Of a stretch of DNA of 64,000 nt, positions 1 to 12,859 are shown piece by piece. The notes beneath the pieces were generated by a model. It did no database searches and was not told the origin of the DNA. It worked only from the letters and a program-made list of their open reading frames with translations. The position numbers and the translations under genes are program-made. The stretch is taken from assembly GCA_026545765.1 (NCBI GenBank), contig CM048840.1:45094959-45158958 (forward strand), in the 5' to 3' direction. The stretch is from Plantago major. Lineage: Eukaryota; Streptophyta; Magnoliopsida; Lamiales; Plantaginaceae. Each line of letters opens with the position of its first letter. The first letter of the stretch is position 1.

Positions 1-668
1 GTAAAACATTCTTTCAACGACAATTATTTTGCCGAGAGGCCCGAGACCCATCAAGCATTCTCATAGTTCTTGTTTACATAGTTGAGCGAGCTGCGATCCG
101 GAGCGAATGGCTTGTTTCCTCCACTACTCCCACTGAAATTGTTTTTCGGAACCCAGTTCCCTTTTCCTTTCGATTGCACCCAATTAACAACCTCAACACT
201 TGAATTTGCATCAATTACTTCAAGTAGCCTACACATGTTAGCTTGAGGATTGTACATATTACCTGTTGGAACGATTTTCGCTTGTTAAACCTCATGAACC
301 AGTTCTTCCATGAGCGGGATGCTCTTCAACCATATTTGTTTCGCCACGATGTCCTTTTGTTTTCTCTCTCCTTCCCTTATGCTGGTAGGCGGCGAAAGCT
401 TCTGAAAAACTTCCTCGATTTTCACAACAGTGCTTGTCATTATAGACCCTCTCAAGCTCATGTCAGCTAACATATGCTATTCTCTTCCCCATCCCTCATA
501 AAAGCTTTGGCACAACGCCATATCATCAAATTTGTGATGTGGGCATTGGGAAATAAGCTGCATGAACCGTTCCCGAACTTTGACGGGGCAAAATCATCTT
601 TAGGAATTAAGCCGCGAGCAAAGTTTCCTACTACAGTTAACCAGCAGTTTGAAATTCTATTTGCCTAG
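1..668 (-). mobile_element. Ty3/gypsy gag remnant
   Basis: On the minus strand this stretch translates in pieces to text typical of the retrotransposon gag capsid region of plant Ty3/gypsy elements. A block resembling REKFMQLLRKCPHH lies near 540-600, and a later block resembles the gag linker. It is a broken fossil with several breaks, and its left side runs off the window. No LTR of its own is visible here. The family call rests on the CPHH-type gag motif only. Confidence 0.55.
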
Positions 669-1091
669 ACCCACTAACAAAAACACACACAAAAGTAGTA
701 TAATAAATATTCACTAGAAAACACAATTTAAATGCAAGACCTTCAAAACATTAAACTAAATTTGTAGATACTTAGAATGTAAAGACTACCAAGATAGAAT
801 TAAAAATCTATTTTTAATCTTTCTTAAAAATATTATGAGATTAAATCTCCAATCAACACGTGTCCAGTCTATATTTAAAATTTTATTTTTTATAAATTAT
901 ATTGGGGTATTAAATCTGGAAGAGACACGTATGCAATTTGTATTACTTCCCGACGTCTGGTTTGCACGCAACATTTTCTGATGTCGAAATTGGCCAAAGT
1001 ATATTGTTTAGACGAATTGTTGCATTCAAGTAGAAAATAAATACGGTGTCAATGTTGAGTATACTTCGCATAAGTAGTACAATCCGGAGTA
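669..1091. other. AT-rich intergenic stretch
   Basis: No coding region, RNA gene or clear repeat is visible. The stretch separates the gag remnant from the repeat upstream of the MYBC1-like gene. Confidence 0.5.
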
Positions 1092-1312
1092 AGGGTGTAA
1101 ATGAACTGAACGTTCGTGAAAAGTTCGTGAAAAAAAAAATCGGTTAACATCCTGCTCGTATTCGAGTTTGACGAACCGAACAATCAAACGTTAACGAAAG
1201 AAAACGAACTTTTTGAAATATTATCGAACCGAAAACGAACAAAGGGTACGACTTATATCGATCGAACGAAGGTCCATTAAGCTCATTGTTCGGTTCGTTT
1301 GGTTCAAAATAC
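1092..1312. repeat. GAACGTTCG-rich dispersed repeat, possibly hAT-derived
   Basis: The stretch begins with GGGTGTAAATGAAC and is dense in alternating forms of the word CGAAC and its complement GTTCG. It ends near GGTTCGTTTGGTTC. Sequences of this style are common non-autonomous repeats in plant genomes, often linked to hAT elements. I cannot define terminal repeats or a target duplication, so the class is uncertain. Confidence 0.3.
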
Positions 1313-1578
1313 ATCGGTAGTATATTTTAAGTAATTTATGGCAAGTATGAGAAACATGAGTAGACGAGGAGAGAAGGCAGATGATATTTGATGAAAGTGA
1401 AGAGTTGGAAAATGAAAGAAAAGGGTTAAGCAGTAGTGCAGTAGTACTAATAGTGATAGCAGCAGCAAGTACAGAGACACTAGTATCCAAAATCCACCTC
1501 GATCGATCAATTCTTCCTTCATCTCCACCAATTCATTTCCAATTGATTTCAATTCCAGACACCATCAAATCAGATCAA
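1313..1578 (+). promoter_or_regulatory. Proximal 5' region of the MYBC1-like gene
   Basis: The frame of the gene stays open upstream to an ATG at 1381. The 66 extra residues do not resemble the family's N-terminus, which starts shortly before the LPSPQEL motif. The stretch is therefore best read as 5' UTR that happens to be open in frame. An N-terminal extension cannot be fully excluded. No convincing TATA box is visible. Confidence 0.4.
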
Positions 1579-2370
1579 ATGAGGCAGCAGCAGGATGATT
1601 ACTGTTGGAATAACAACAATAAGAATGAGAAGAATAATCATTACAATGGAGGAGTTGTTAAGGTGGAATCATCATCATCGGAATGGATGGAGTTACTCCC
1701 ATCACCACAAGAGCTGATGCCCCTAACCCAATCCCTAATCACCCCTCATCTAGCTCTAGCTTTCAACATCCATCCTCCTCCTCCTCTTCCTCCTAATTCG
1801 GACCCTATCGACGACCAGGCCCGCACCCTCAAGAGGCCCCGTCTCGTATGGACACCGCAGCTGCACAAGCGATTCGTCGACGCAGTGGCTCACTTGGGGA
1901 TCAAGAACGCCGTGCCCAAGACGATTATGCAGCTGATGAGTGTTGATGGCCTCACAAGAGAGAATGTTGCTAGCCATTTGCAGAAGTATCGTCTCTACTT
2001 GAAGCGTATGCAGGGACCACACTCATTAGCTGCTTCTTCTTCTGCTGGTGATGCTGCTATGGACAGGCTCTTTGCTAGCTCTCCTGTTCCTCCTCAGTTT
2101 TTAAGGCCTAATGCTACTGCTTCTGCTGACCATTTTGTCCCTCCCTTTCCGTCTTTCGGGTACCAGCAGCAGCAGCAGTTTAGGCATTTCGGGTCGACCC
2201 AGTTCGATCATCCCTTTATTAGGCAGCAGCAGCAGCAGATTTTGCGTGGGAGTACTAATAATGGTGTTGGCTCTGCACTTCAGCCTGTGTATGTGGAGGA
2301 TCTGGATTCTCCCAAAAACAATAACAATAATGGCAACAAGATACTCACCCTCTTTCCCACTGGTTCTTGA
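1579..2370 (+). CDS. MYBC1: MYBC1-like GARP (MYB-related) transcription factor
   Basis: This single-exon gene encodes 263 residues, close to the length I recall for Arabidopsis MYBC1 (about 248). A conserved N-terminal motif ([14 protein letters not shown], near residue 36) is followed by a TPHLALAF motif. The GARP/MYB-like DNA-binding domain at about residues 82-145 includes [12 protein letters not shown] and the SHLQKYR signature. The C-terminus is rich in glutamine and asparagine runs and ends in LTLFPTGS, matching the short LFPAG-type tail of MYBC1. The family (LUX, BOA, MYBC1) acts in the nucleus as DNA-binding regulators; MYBC1 is linked in the literature to cold tolerance, and LUX/BOA to the clock. 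I chose the ATG at 1579 because family similarity begins just after it. The gene converges on the R3H gene. Confidence 0.9.
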   Translation: MRQQQDDYCWNNNNKNEKNNHYNGGVVKVESSSSEWMELLPSPQELMPLTQSLITPHLALAFNIHPPPPLPPNSDPIDDQARTLKRPRLVWTPQLHKRFVDAVAHLGIKNAVPKTIMQLMSVDGLTRENVASHLQKYRLYLKRMQGPHSLAASSSAGDAAMDRLFASSPVPPQFLRPNATASADHFVPPFPSFGYQQQQQFRHFGSTQFDHPFIRQQQQQILRGSTNNGVGSALQPVYVEDLDSPKNNNNNGNKILTLFPTGS

Positions 2371-3348
2371 TCTACTTACTGATCTATATTAGCAGGGGAT
2401 TCTGTGTTTGTTTCTTTAATTGTGTTGCTGTTGTGTGTTTCTAGCTCATGTCCGTTTCGAATTAGGATTAGATTACTCCTCGATAAATGCTTTCTTAAGT
2501 CGCTACCACTTTGTAATGTCATATCCCCATTATTGTCGTGTAAGCTTGCCTTTACTCACTATGTTTCTCTCTTCTTGTAAATTCGCGCAAGAATTCTGCT
2601 ATACTACGCGATGCTTGTCTGTGTTACTAGGCCGGTAAGCCATCAGGCAAAGTTGCTGGTACTTCGACTTCAACTATATATCAGTATTCATGTTTGATTA
2701 CCATGGGATTGTAGACGCTATGCTCTCTCATGAAATATTGGGAACTTCTATCGAATGGTTTTTTAGTCAAGAGAGAAATGTTCTACTATGCCAGTTGATC
2801 TTGATGTTACTCGTTTTATGCCATTCTATGCTGCTCCTGCAGTTACAAGATATGGCTTATTTCTTTGTCCTTCATTTCCACTTCCGAGTTATATTTTGGC
2901 AACTTGTTTTCTAACAGTGTAGATTAGATGAAAGCACCCAATACTTAAGTGGATGGTTGAAATAGTTTCATGCCATCCAGTTACGCTTTCTAACATAAGT
3001 TGTTGCCTATTTTTTGGCATGCGTTCGATTGAAAAAAACACTTTACTTGATGGTGACATTAAATGCCACATCCTTGCTAGCAATGTCAAATGAGCACACA
3101 CAAGGCTAGCGCACGAAAGCTTTTCAAGTCATAACAGCAGAAATAAAAGCAAAGTAAAGCGGGTGGATGTCTTGACTAGAACAATAAAAATAGTTACCAT
3201 ACTCAAGTGTCTAATCACCTTACAACAATCTTAAGGAAGAACCAAAAAGGAGGCTAGAATTTAAGGCCAATCTTTAACTATCTTCAACATTTAACCAGAA
3301 CAAACACTAGAGGGGCTGATATCACCGGTAACCATATGCAGGCAACTG
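2371..3348. other. Convergent 3' regions of MYBC1-like and R3H genes
   Basis: This region is non-coding. The left part is the probable 3' UTR of the MYBC1-like gene and the right part that of the R3H gene. Short open frames here show no recognisable protein. Confidence 0.5.
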
Positions 3349-6300
3349 TTACCGGCTCTGGGAGTAATCAAAACTTAGAGGCTGCTGGCAGAACGGAGCC
3401 TACAACAAACAAAATAGAAACACGTCAGTCTTGTTTCAAACACACGAAAAGATCAACAGAGATAACAGAAGTCTTCAATCTTACATCTTAACGTGTAAGA
3501 TGCAACACTATCGTGCCTAAAGGAAAAGCAGGCTATACGCGGATAAAATTATGTGTCACGTAAGCCTCAACACTCTCCCTTTCTTGTGGCACAAGGTATT
3601 TTAGCCTTTCTTTTTGAGACTCTTGAGATTAATAACTACTATTACTGACCCACTAAATTGACAAGTATAAAAAAATGTCAGGAATCCTCACTAAATGATT
3701 AATGATATAAACAAAGAAGGAAGCTTTTAAGAAAAAACTAAACGTGCAATATTTTCAGTTTATGGAGAATAAGCAGAGAACAATTAATACGCAATGAAAA
3801 ATGGGGGCTCCGAGGCCCGAATTACAAAGAATCAGATTTGCACCACTGAGTGCTCACCACTTGAACACAACCAAATTTACTAAGGATTCATGTACAAGAA
3901 CAGTGGGTACCAAACAATTCTAGATTTTAAGCATTTTAAACACCTTACTGCAAGAAACATGCATTTGATTAAATAGCAAAGTAAATTGATGTACAGAATT
4001 TCAGAGATCCACCCCATGTATACACACTATTAACTCTAACTCTAAAGCATTGACAGCTGGTAATATGATCTGGAGGCACATAGGTGTGACAAATGGAAGT
4101 AGGAACACAATCAATCATGTCATAGAATACTCCCGAGATTGATTTAGGCAAGGCAATCACTGGAAGATGGGAAGAACGGGGGAGTTTTTTTCCTTATGAA
4201 AAATGAAATCACATGATGTTCCAACTGCAGCAGGGTGAATGAAGCTAATTATAGCTAAGGAGGTTGATTCTCAGTCCAAGGTAGGGCCAAAAACCCCCAT
4301 TGGAGGAAGCTCAATACAACTAGAGGAGATCAATAATCTCAATCCACGTACATCTATAAGAAACAAGGGCTGGAAAGAGAGCACAACTCCACCCACAACC
4401 ACATACACGACATAACTAAACCTTGCAAGGTTAATACCCATGAGTCGGAAATCATCTAGAGCGGCATAATGAGATTTGACACTGTTCACAATATGTAATT
4501 TACTATTCCAGGGTAGACCAACTCCCCATCCTCAATGCTCACTTATTCACCAGTTGCACCTACCTAGTTGTCTGTCAGTCTGTAAATCCCAATTTATGTA
4601 ATAATACTCAGGTAACTACAATGTGAAGAACTAAATTGGCAAACAGATCAGATCAACAGTATAAAAGATTGGCACAAGCAATGAGACTGAGACATCAACT
4701 GAAAACTAAATTGTACATGTGCACATCAAGGGAGAGCAGTTAATGAACATAGCAACAAGGAGGAATATTGATGGAAAAGTCAGTAATGATAAAACTGCTC
4801 ACCTGAACAAATGCATGTCTTAGTTGATCATAAGACTGAGCATAAATCATGGACTGAGTCGGCCACTGCATATATAAAGCAGTTCCAGGAGTCTGATTCA
4901 ATCCCACGGCACAGTATGGACTCATAACTGGGTTCCTGTAATCAAGAGAAGCAAGAGGTGCAGGCATCTGAACTTGCTGAGGATACACAGAATCATACGG
5001 GACAAATGAAGGCTGGAGTTTTGGCATGGTAAACGGTGGTAGGCCGAATTGGGCGTTAGGCATGTTCCTAACATATCTGCATCATGAGAAAGGAAAGATA
5101 CCGAAATTAGTGCTGCTAGATATGCAGTGTACAATGGTGACACTGACCATAGGTGAGAAGAAAATAGGAATTACTGATCTGTGGCAAGTTTTTTGAAATA
5201 AATAATCACCAAAGTCAAAATGCAATACATCACAACAACCTACAACATTTACATTACCCCATAATCAAGATGCCCAGAAAGCTATAAGTGTTGTACTATA
5301 TTAATAATAATAATAATAACCTTTGAGGTATGAGAAACCTTTGCAAGAGACCATCTCTCGGAGAGACATCAAACATCACATATTTTGTTACAAACATCGT
5401 GTGTTCAACTACAAACATCACATAAATAAAATGCAGATAATGCAAGTATAATGCAGGCTTGTTATACGCACGATGTGTTAAGTTAATCATATGTGATGTT
5501 TGTAATTAAATATGTGATGTTTATCAGGTCTCTCCGAGTGTATTGAGGTATAGGGAAAAAAAAACTAACATGGCAAAATCACAAGTAGTGAGCAGGCAGA
5601 AATAACTTGAGGAAGAACTAACTCAAAGGCATACATGAAAAGAGTTATTGATCAGAAAAAGTGAGCAGGCAGAAATAACTTGAGGAAGAACTAACTCAAA
5701 GGCATACATGAAAAGAGTTATTGATCAGAAAAGTCATGTTTGCATTTAGCTCCTCCTTCGAGAAGACAACTAAAAAATACTAGACAGCACCCACAGGCCA
5801 CAACCAATGGTAATTTGGATAGAAAGAAATGAGGTGCTAGATATTTCAAAAATTACTGCATGTCAAATTTATTCCAAACACAAAAGGCAAGTTTACCGTA
5901 ACATACCTATCATAACTCCGGTCGTAATCAGGGTCTGTGCGATCCTTCTCTCTGTCCCTAAATATGGCAACTCTTGAAGAATTGCCAATATCCCTACTAT
6001 AGAGGTTTCTGTCCTCATCCAAACCCAGGTTCCTTGGAAGTTCATTTTCATCTATGCTCAAGCTTCTCTCAACAGGACTTTGCATCGAGGCATCGTCTGA
6101 CTCTGAACCATTGGGACTACCAAAGATACGAGCTCTTGCTCGGTCATACTCTTCTTTCCTCTCTTCCACAGTTCTTACAGAATTGCGTTTAAGCCCCATA
6201 TCATTTGAATCACCCGAAAAAGCTTTAGGCCTAGGTCGAATAACAAATTTGATTTCATCAGCTTTATCATTTTCTGACTCCTTGGCTGGAACATCTGACA

Positions 6301-7640
6301 AGCAAACAGATGGGAACTTGCTCTCTGGCTTCTTGATAACCAAAATTCGGATTCCTTGACCATCTAGAACATTATCCTGAACCATAGTCTGCAAACCATA
6401 GTGCTGGGCAACACGGTGTGCTGCAAGGCGAAGATATGAAGTAGGAAAATGTGGAAACTCGAATTGAAATGCATCAGGATTCTGCAAAAACTTCTGTGCG
6501 TCGAGTTCCATTCGTAGAACTAATCAAATAAAAATAAAAGAGATGTCAGTACCTACCATACAAAATCAGATATAATTGCCAATATCTGAAAGAAAAATTA
6601 GACAATGTTACATGGGATGCTAGATCTCAATTACTCACTGATGGTTTTTGAACTTTAATATAGCCTAATATCCAAGAAAGGCATTAATGATTCTACCATC
6701 TGAGGTTTAATTTGCAGCTTAAGATGAAATTGCAAACCACAACACAAGTACCAGCATGACCCAATTCATTAAACTCGCATGCATACTAACATTAGCTGCG
6801 ACTGACTGCACTAAGGATCACATCGGGTGTGCTTGCTCTTCGTACTTAATTATACTTGACTCTCCACAATAAGCAACCCATTATGCCTTTCTAAAATATG
6901 TCCAGCTAAGTATCTCATGATTCTTATTGGTTAAGTCGGGATGGACTGCAATTACGGTGTATGAATCACAAGGTTGGAGCATCCAGCTAGTTTTTTTTTA
7001 ACATATCAGAAGAGGAGGTTATATCGATTCTACTTCATTGGTAGTAAAACAGTATTAATGACAGGGTTGAATAAAAGAAAACAGAATGTAGACGCATAGC
7101 ATTCGTAAATCCTTATAACTAAAAACAACACTCTGTTAAATAATTGACACGCGTGCAACATAACACACTCGCAAGCTACTGCAAGTACTAAAATCACGAA
7201 ATTAGTAATCCAGTAGATCTAAGCAAACAAACTAAACACATTAACTCGTATGCCCCAATTCAACAAGAAATGAGCTGAAACAAGACATAATTCAGCTCCT
7301 CCTCAACCTAGATCTACATCAAGCTGGCTAAAAATCGAAAGAGACGAAAACCTAAGTCAGCAATCTAATCCTGAACAGATCTAGCTCAATCAAGCAGAAT
7401 TTCGTAGCCACGCATCTGAATTACACTAACGAAACAGTTTCCTCTGAAGAAAAGCAAGCAAAATCACTAGAAAGAAAGAGAAAGGTAGTTACTAGTCAGG
7501 CGATGCCTAGGGTTTTGAAGAGCCTCGACAAGAAAGGGGTCCACCATGGAAACATAGGGTTGCAGAGGCGGTTGATTCTCCTCGGAGGCAGCAGAATGAA
7601 CCTTGTCCGTAGCTTCAACAGGTTGAGAAGTCAAATCCAT
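3349..7640 (-). CDS. R3H-SUZ domain single-stranded nucleic-acid-binding protein
   Basis: I model four exons with GT-AG borders and consistent phases: 7493-7640, 5907-6519, 4803-5076 and 3349-3399, giving 361 residues. Exon 1 contains VDPFLVEALQNPRHRLT, a hallmark of the plant R3H family. The R3H domain spans about residues 53-115, with the defining Arg80 and His84 (RLAAHRVAQHYGL). A SUZ region follows at about 142-184 (FVIRPRPKAF to ARARIFG). The rest is charged and then Pro/Gln/Tyr-rich, ending in PLSFDYSQSR. R3H domains bind single-stranded DNA or RNA, and SUZ motifs are RNA-binding adjuncts, so an mRNA-associated role is likely but not shown. The closest relatives I recall are At2g40960 and At3g56680. 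Introns carry a MITE-like repeat and a fresh tandem duplication. Confidence 0.88.
5340..5545. repeat. Long inverted repeat (MITE-like) in an R3H intron
   Basis: The left arm contains GGAGAGACATCAAACATCAC. The right arm contains the near-complement GTGATGTTTATCAGGTCTCT. The two would fold into one long hairpin about 190 bases across. This is the shape of a non-autonomous DNA transposon. No target duplication could be fixed. Confidence 0.5.
5588..5732. repeat. Nearly perfect 73-bp tandem duplication in an R3H intron
   Basis: GTGAGCAGGCAGAAATAAC occurs at 5588 and again at 5661, and the copies stay identical or almost so over their length. The duplication lies in the intron between exons 2 and 3 of the R3H gene and is probably recent. 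Confidence 0.85.
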
Positions 7641-8869
7641 ATCGTTCACCACAACAAGAAACTGAACGAACGGTATAAACGAAGAAGAAGAAGAAGATAC
7701 ACAAAACAAAACAACACAACACAACGAAACGAAACAAAACACAACGTGTGTGTATTGTTGTATGTATAGATAGAGAAATTTGGCGAGTCGACTCCTTGTT
7801 GTGTGTGAAAAGGAGGAGAAGAGCAGAGCAGAAGGGAATTTGAGGAAAAGGGAAAAATAATCCTCCCCTTTTCTCCAAATTTTCCTTTTGAGTTATCTCT
7901 CTCACCAATCCAAGAGAGTGAAACACTAATCTGATTGGATTTTTATTTATATTACACTACAGACAACAAGAGGAAAAATCATAATTCTACTGAAAAGGAA
8001 TAGGAATAGGAAAAGTCCGATTTAGAGCAATTAGGGTGGGCCTTATTGGGCTGCCAAGCCAACCGATTCGTCGGGAATATCTATTTTATCGCTTCCCTTT
8101 CTTTGCTCTTCCATGTCCATGATATAGAACATACTAGATCTTTTCCACTCGATTGCCCTGAATATCTTCTCTCAATATGTGGCCTATTTCTCTACAAGTC
8201 AGTGGTCGGTGTCATATATAACTTCCGACTTTTTCCGGCGTCTTAAGCATCTCTAAGGTCCACGCATATCCTCAATTCGTTTGAGGTCATTGTTGGTTCC
8301 GATTATCGCTTAATGCAACAGCCGCCGAAAATACATACGAAACAAAGATATGAATAAAAATTTGTTAACACTCACTGAAACTTGATTACACAAACAAAAA
8401 ACAAAACACCGGTTCGGATTTAATTCTGGACGAGTCAGTAGTGAGACAACTTCCCCTTAAGCTAAATTTGTCTGCCTTTAGTAAGCTTCAAGCCTTCCTC
8501 AGATAATTAGCTTCCCAAGGTACAACGTCCAATCTCAGCAACTACTGGAAGCTCACCAGCAGAAGCTTTGTCGAACTTTTGTGGTGAATAACACTCGAAT
8601 ATCTAAAGTGCAGAATGAAAACAGAGAAGAGAAGGGAAGAAGAATTTCTGGTGCATGTTTGTCAAGTGAGGGAGGGGTATATATAACTGTAGAGAAAACG
8701 TAACAGCTCTCACCATTAGTAGCCAAATTGATACTGCAACATTTAAGTTCAGAGTAATGCAGCTTGTTAGTGGAGAGGTTACCTCTTCACATTTAAGTGG
8801 AACAATCTAGAAAATTTCTGGAAGGCTAAAAGGTTTGTTTAGTGAAAAATTGTGGTAAAAGACAACTTT
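7641..8869. other. Upstream region of the R3H gene
   Basis: A GAA-rich and CAAAAC-rich leader directly precedes the R3H start, reading on the minus strand. The rest, out to the gypsy remnant, shows no gene I can support. Open frames here are short and unrecognised. Confidence 0.4.
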
Positions 8870-10530
8870 TTGAGGAAACGAAGTTACGAAGCCCGAAATT
8901 GAAGAACAGAAGAAACAGATACAAAGTCGGAGACATCGCACTGTGTGGTTGCATGTGGACCGCAAAGAGGGCCATCATGTCAATCGGGACCGCATGACCG
9001 GATTGCTTTGCTTCGGTCCATTCTTACGCCTGCTGTCGGGGCCAGGCTCTTCCTAAACCTTCCTTATTCACCAATGGCGTTTTGAGCTCGAGATTTCGCC
9101 TATAAATAAGACCTCAGGGGTCTCATAGAGAAATGAAACCCCAAAACCCTAGCCGCCAGCAAGCAACCAAGGAAGCCATCAAGATCGATCAAGCAAGGAG
9201 GAGGAATCGAAGAGGAGAAGCAGAGGGTCGACACTCGCCATCTTCTTACGGTTTAGTTGATTCAAACATGATTTCAATTCAGTTTTCAGTTTATTTACTT
9301 TCAGTTATGTCAGGCTAATTTACCTGTGTAAGGGTTAGCCGGAATCTTTGATTATTTGGTTTATATATGATGGAATAGTTTTAGCATCAATGTTGGTTAT
9401 GCGATTGTTGTTCATATCTGTGTTGTTTGAGAAAGATGCTTTGTTTGTTTATGTTTTCGTGAGACATAAGTATTCATTGCATTAGATTAGGAGGTATCAG
9501 CTATGTCTATAGGTTGATATTCTGCCTGAGGTATGATGTTGAGCTAGCAATTGGTGACAGCTTTGAGCTAGACGATAGTCTACATGGGGTATCTGTACTG
9601 ATTGCGCCTTGGTATAAGATATGTGACTTATGTGACTTTTTAGCCATAACTATCGTATATATTATTCCTGATATAAACCGTTTATCAAAGTGAAGGTTAA
9701 CGCTTACATGCTTTTCTCTATAAGTTCTTAGTTCGTCAATTCTTATTAAAATTACTTTCCTGCTTACGTGATTATTTTACTTATTCAAAAATACCAAAAA
9801 TCTGTTATTTACTATTTATTAAAAATCAACCATTTAATATTCTATTTCAATCGAGCGTTATTCCCGAGAGAACGACATCTCGAGTTAACTTCCGCTATAA
9901 ACGGTGTGTTAGTGAGCTTCTGGCAATTATAAATTTAATCTTTTGATTGTATTTGTAGATTACAGTCTCTACAACGAAATTAAAATCTCCCGGTACACAT
10001 CATTCACCATAGCCATCTGCAGAGATCTTCGTGAGGCATGCATGTGCAAATGGTTTGGTTCCAGCCTGATCGGACCAGCCCTACAATGGTACACCAACTT
10101 ACCCAGTAATTTTTTTTTTCTTTTGCATAGTTAGACAACTACTTTGTGGAACAATTCACAAGTTGTCGCAAGCTTTTGAAACTGTCAGACGACTTGTATA
10201 GCGTTTGACAAAGACCTAACGAATCTGAGTGGAGTACGTCGCATGGTTCAGCAAGGAGAAGGTATCCAAACCGAATTGCAACAATGATACTGTTGTCAAT
10301 GCCTTCCGCAAAGGATTTCCACCAAATTTGAGGTTTTACAAGGAGCTGACCATGTACCCCTGTCGAACAATAGAAGACGTGCATGCCAAAGGATGGGTCC
10401 AGATCAAATGGGAGGAGGATGGATGCCAATAGACCTTACATTCAAACCAGAGAGGTTGTAAGGAACCCAAAGCTGAAATCACATTTCTTCACTATGATTG
10501 GCCCTTTTGTTTATTTGACAAATTTGATTA
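8870..10530 (+). mobile_element. Ty3/gypsy remnant: LTR-like part and gag fragment
   Basis: From about 8.87 to 9.85 kb the sequence looks like an LTR and leader, with a TATAAATA promoter box near 9103. From about 9.95 to 10.5 kb the plus strand encodes gag-like text, including CKWFGSSLIGPALQWYTNLP and the later NAFRKGFPPN, typical of Ty3/gypsy gag. It is a fossil with several breaks, and no pol domain follows. A CACTA transposon interrupts it at its right side. The LTR edges are approximate. Confidence 0.6.
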
Positions 10531-10830
10531 CACTACAAAAAAACTGGTCTGTAGCGACGGATAGATCCGTCGCTACAGACTAGCGATATGGGGCGACGGA
10601 TTGGGCGACGGATAGTAATTCTGTCTCCCCACTGGGCCTTTGACGACGGATAGATAATCCGTCATCCAATTCGCGATGGATTGGACGATAGATTAATATA
10701 TTTGAATTTTTATTTTATTTTTTTTAAATCGATTATTGGCGACGGATAGATTCTATCCGTCGCTAAATATAACGACGGATAGAATCTATCCGTCGTCCCA
10801 TATAACGACGGATAGAATCTATCCGTCGTC
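10531..10830. repeat. CACTA left terminal and subterminal repeats
   Basis: The terminal CACTACAAAAA is followed by many copies of GCGACGGAT or ACGACGGAT in both orientations. Several form short palindromes such as GACGGATAGAATCTATCCGTC. In En/Spm, subterminal arrays of this kind are the binding sites for TNPA; that role is inferred here. Confidence 0.85.
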
Positions 10831-10998
10831 CCATATAATAAATTCGAACGTACATATACATAACTAGCTACCAGACGGGGGTGGGGGCTGGCCGAACCGG
10901 GACATGAATCGCTCCATTCAGAATCAAGGCGCCGTTTCTCCTCCTTCGTTCTTCGTCATGGCGCTCCATCTCGTCCCTTTGTTGCTCCATCTCTTGAG

Positions 10999-12751
10999 TT
11001 AGCCGAGCAACCTGTTCCCGGACCTGCGACTGCACCATTTCCGAGACTTGGTCCTATGTGTAAACCGGACGTCTAATGATGAGGAGCACCCCGGACTAGC
11101 CAAGCTCAAATCGAGGCTCCCGAGTCCATATATTCGTCCTTTGCTGTCCGGTTTGTTGACCTCTAGGAAGATGTTGTCAACTTGTTCAGTTGACAACACA
11201 TCACCCGTCTCGTCCTCCTGCCTCGCCACCTCAGCATCAACCTCAGCCTGGAATCGTAAATAGCAGATATCATGATCCATCGTTTTTCAAAAATAACTTG
11301 TAATAGTGTACAAATATGAAATTTAAGCAACATAAACATACCATGATAGACGAGGCCCGTGAGGTCCATACCGCCTCTTCGGCCTTCTTGAATATGTCAT
11401 ACTTGGATGTCACCTCCCCCGTGCGATCTGAACAACATATATAGTCAACAATTTATCATCTCACAATTAAGTAATCAGAGACACAATACATACACGTAAT
11501 GCTAGATTGAAAAAAAACATATATACATACCGATTGGTAATAATCAGTGATGAGATCGCCTTCAAGGTGGTGAACGGCCTTCTGCCGCATCGAGACGGCT
11601 CGCTCTATTGATGTAGGCAATATCCTGGACATCAGTTCGGCACCAGTAGGCATCCCAAAGGGCCCACTCCTCTTCATCAACCTGTGGAGGCATTGGGCCA
11701 CCCCGATCCCGAATGGCCTTCCAAGTACAGACCATATCCCTGTACAATTTAGATCCCACAGTCTCGTAAACACGCCAGATCTGTGGGATCAACCTCCTGG
11801 GAATGAAGTACTCCTTCTACATTTCCAATTTCATACAACATCCAAAGTCAATACATAACATCACCATGTTACATCAATTTAATAAGATACAACAACATCA
11901 CAGATATGGTGACTAACATATCACCCAAACAAAGTGGCTAACATACCACTCACATATAGTGGCTAACATACCACTCACATTCTTCTAAATATTACTAACA
12001 CAATGGTGACTAACATATCACTCAAACAAAGTGGCTAACATACCACTCACATATAGTGGCTAACATACCACTCACATTGTCCTAAATTTTACTAACACAA
12101 TGGTGACTAACATATCACCCAAATAAAGTGGCTAACATACCACTCACATACAGTGGCTAACATACCACTCATATTAAAACGATTATAATTACAAACAAAG
12201 GAATGTCATATTTTAACTTACCCTCAGCTCATCAAAGTACTCGGCCCTCATGCGGTCCGAGATGTGAGACCAACACTCACCACCGCCTTGGTGGCTCTCC
12301 CGCTCCTAAGATGTCACCTAGTTTGTTGTGGACCTCCCGATACCATAAACTGTTGTCAATGTATAAGATACAAGAAAAAAATATATATTACTTTAGTACA
12401 ACAATTTATACTTGTCAACTATCATAAGTTATGTTTTACATATATAAGAAGAATGTATAATACTTACTTGGCAGGACCAGTAGGAAAAATCACAGGCAAG
12501 CCGTTCCACGTGACGTTGGGATGATGTGGATCGAACACGAGGTAGGGACAATCGTCATGGTCGCCCTCCTATATGTGTCTGTGTTGACTGGTAGAGCCTA
12601 CCGCTCTCTCCCGAGGGGTCTCAGAATCTGAGACCACGCCTCGACTACTGAGCCCTCCCCCTTTGACCTGCCCCACCCAAAGACTATCATGCGGTTGGCT
12701 GTGTGTGGGGGGGGGGGGGAGGCGATAGGTGCGTGGTCTCTGTCGCGGCAT
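10999..12751 (-). pseudogene. TNPA-like accessory transposase gene (Transposase_24 family)
   Basis: Minus-strand coding blocks match the plant Ptta/En/Spm family (Pfam Transposase_24). A proline-rich start (MPRQRPRTYRLPPPP) lies at 12751. A block with PYLVFDPHHPNVTWNG is near 12.5 kb. Another, around IPQIWRVYETVGSKLYRDM, is at 11.56-11.79 kb. A C-terminal block with SKGRIYGLGSL is near 11.1 kb. In En/Spm the TNPA-class protein binds the subterminal repeats and works with TNPD. I cannot set every exon border, and a tandem repeat array fills one probable intron. Whether this gene is still intact is unclear; I call it a probable pseudogene because the partner gene is damaged and the frames are fragmented. 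Confidence 0.6.
11908..12180. repeat. 97-bp tandem repeat, about three copies
   Basis: GGTGACTAACATATCAC recurs at 11908, 12005 and 12102, giving a 97-base period. Each unit contains two further shorter copies of GTGGCTAACATACCACTCAC, so the array has a higher-order structure. It lies between coding blocks of the TNPA-like gene, probably in an intron. Confidence 0.88.
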
Positions 12752-12859
12752 CTACAAAAACATGTAACAAATACAATAAAATGTGTTAGTACCAGTTATA
12801 ATACAGAACAAATTATAATAACACATATAATTACTCAAGTGTTATCAACTACTAACTAG

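Noticed and set aside
1381-1578. Upstream ATG extending the MYBC1-like protein by 66 residues
   Set aside because: The added residues have no similarity to the family N-terminus, and the ATG at 1579 gives the usual length and start.
11890-12180. CRISPR-like array of repeats
   Set aside because: This is a plant intron minisatellite with units in direct contact and no unique spacers.
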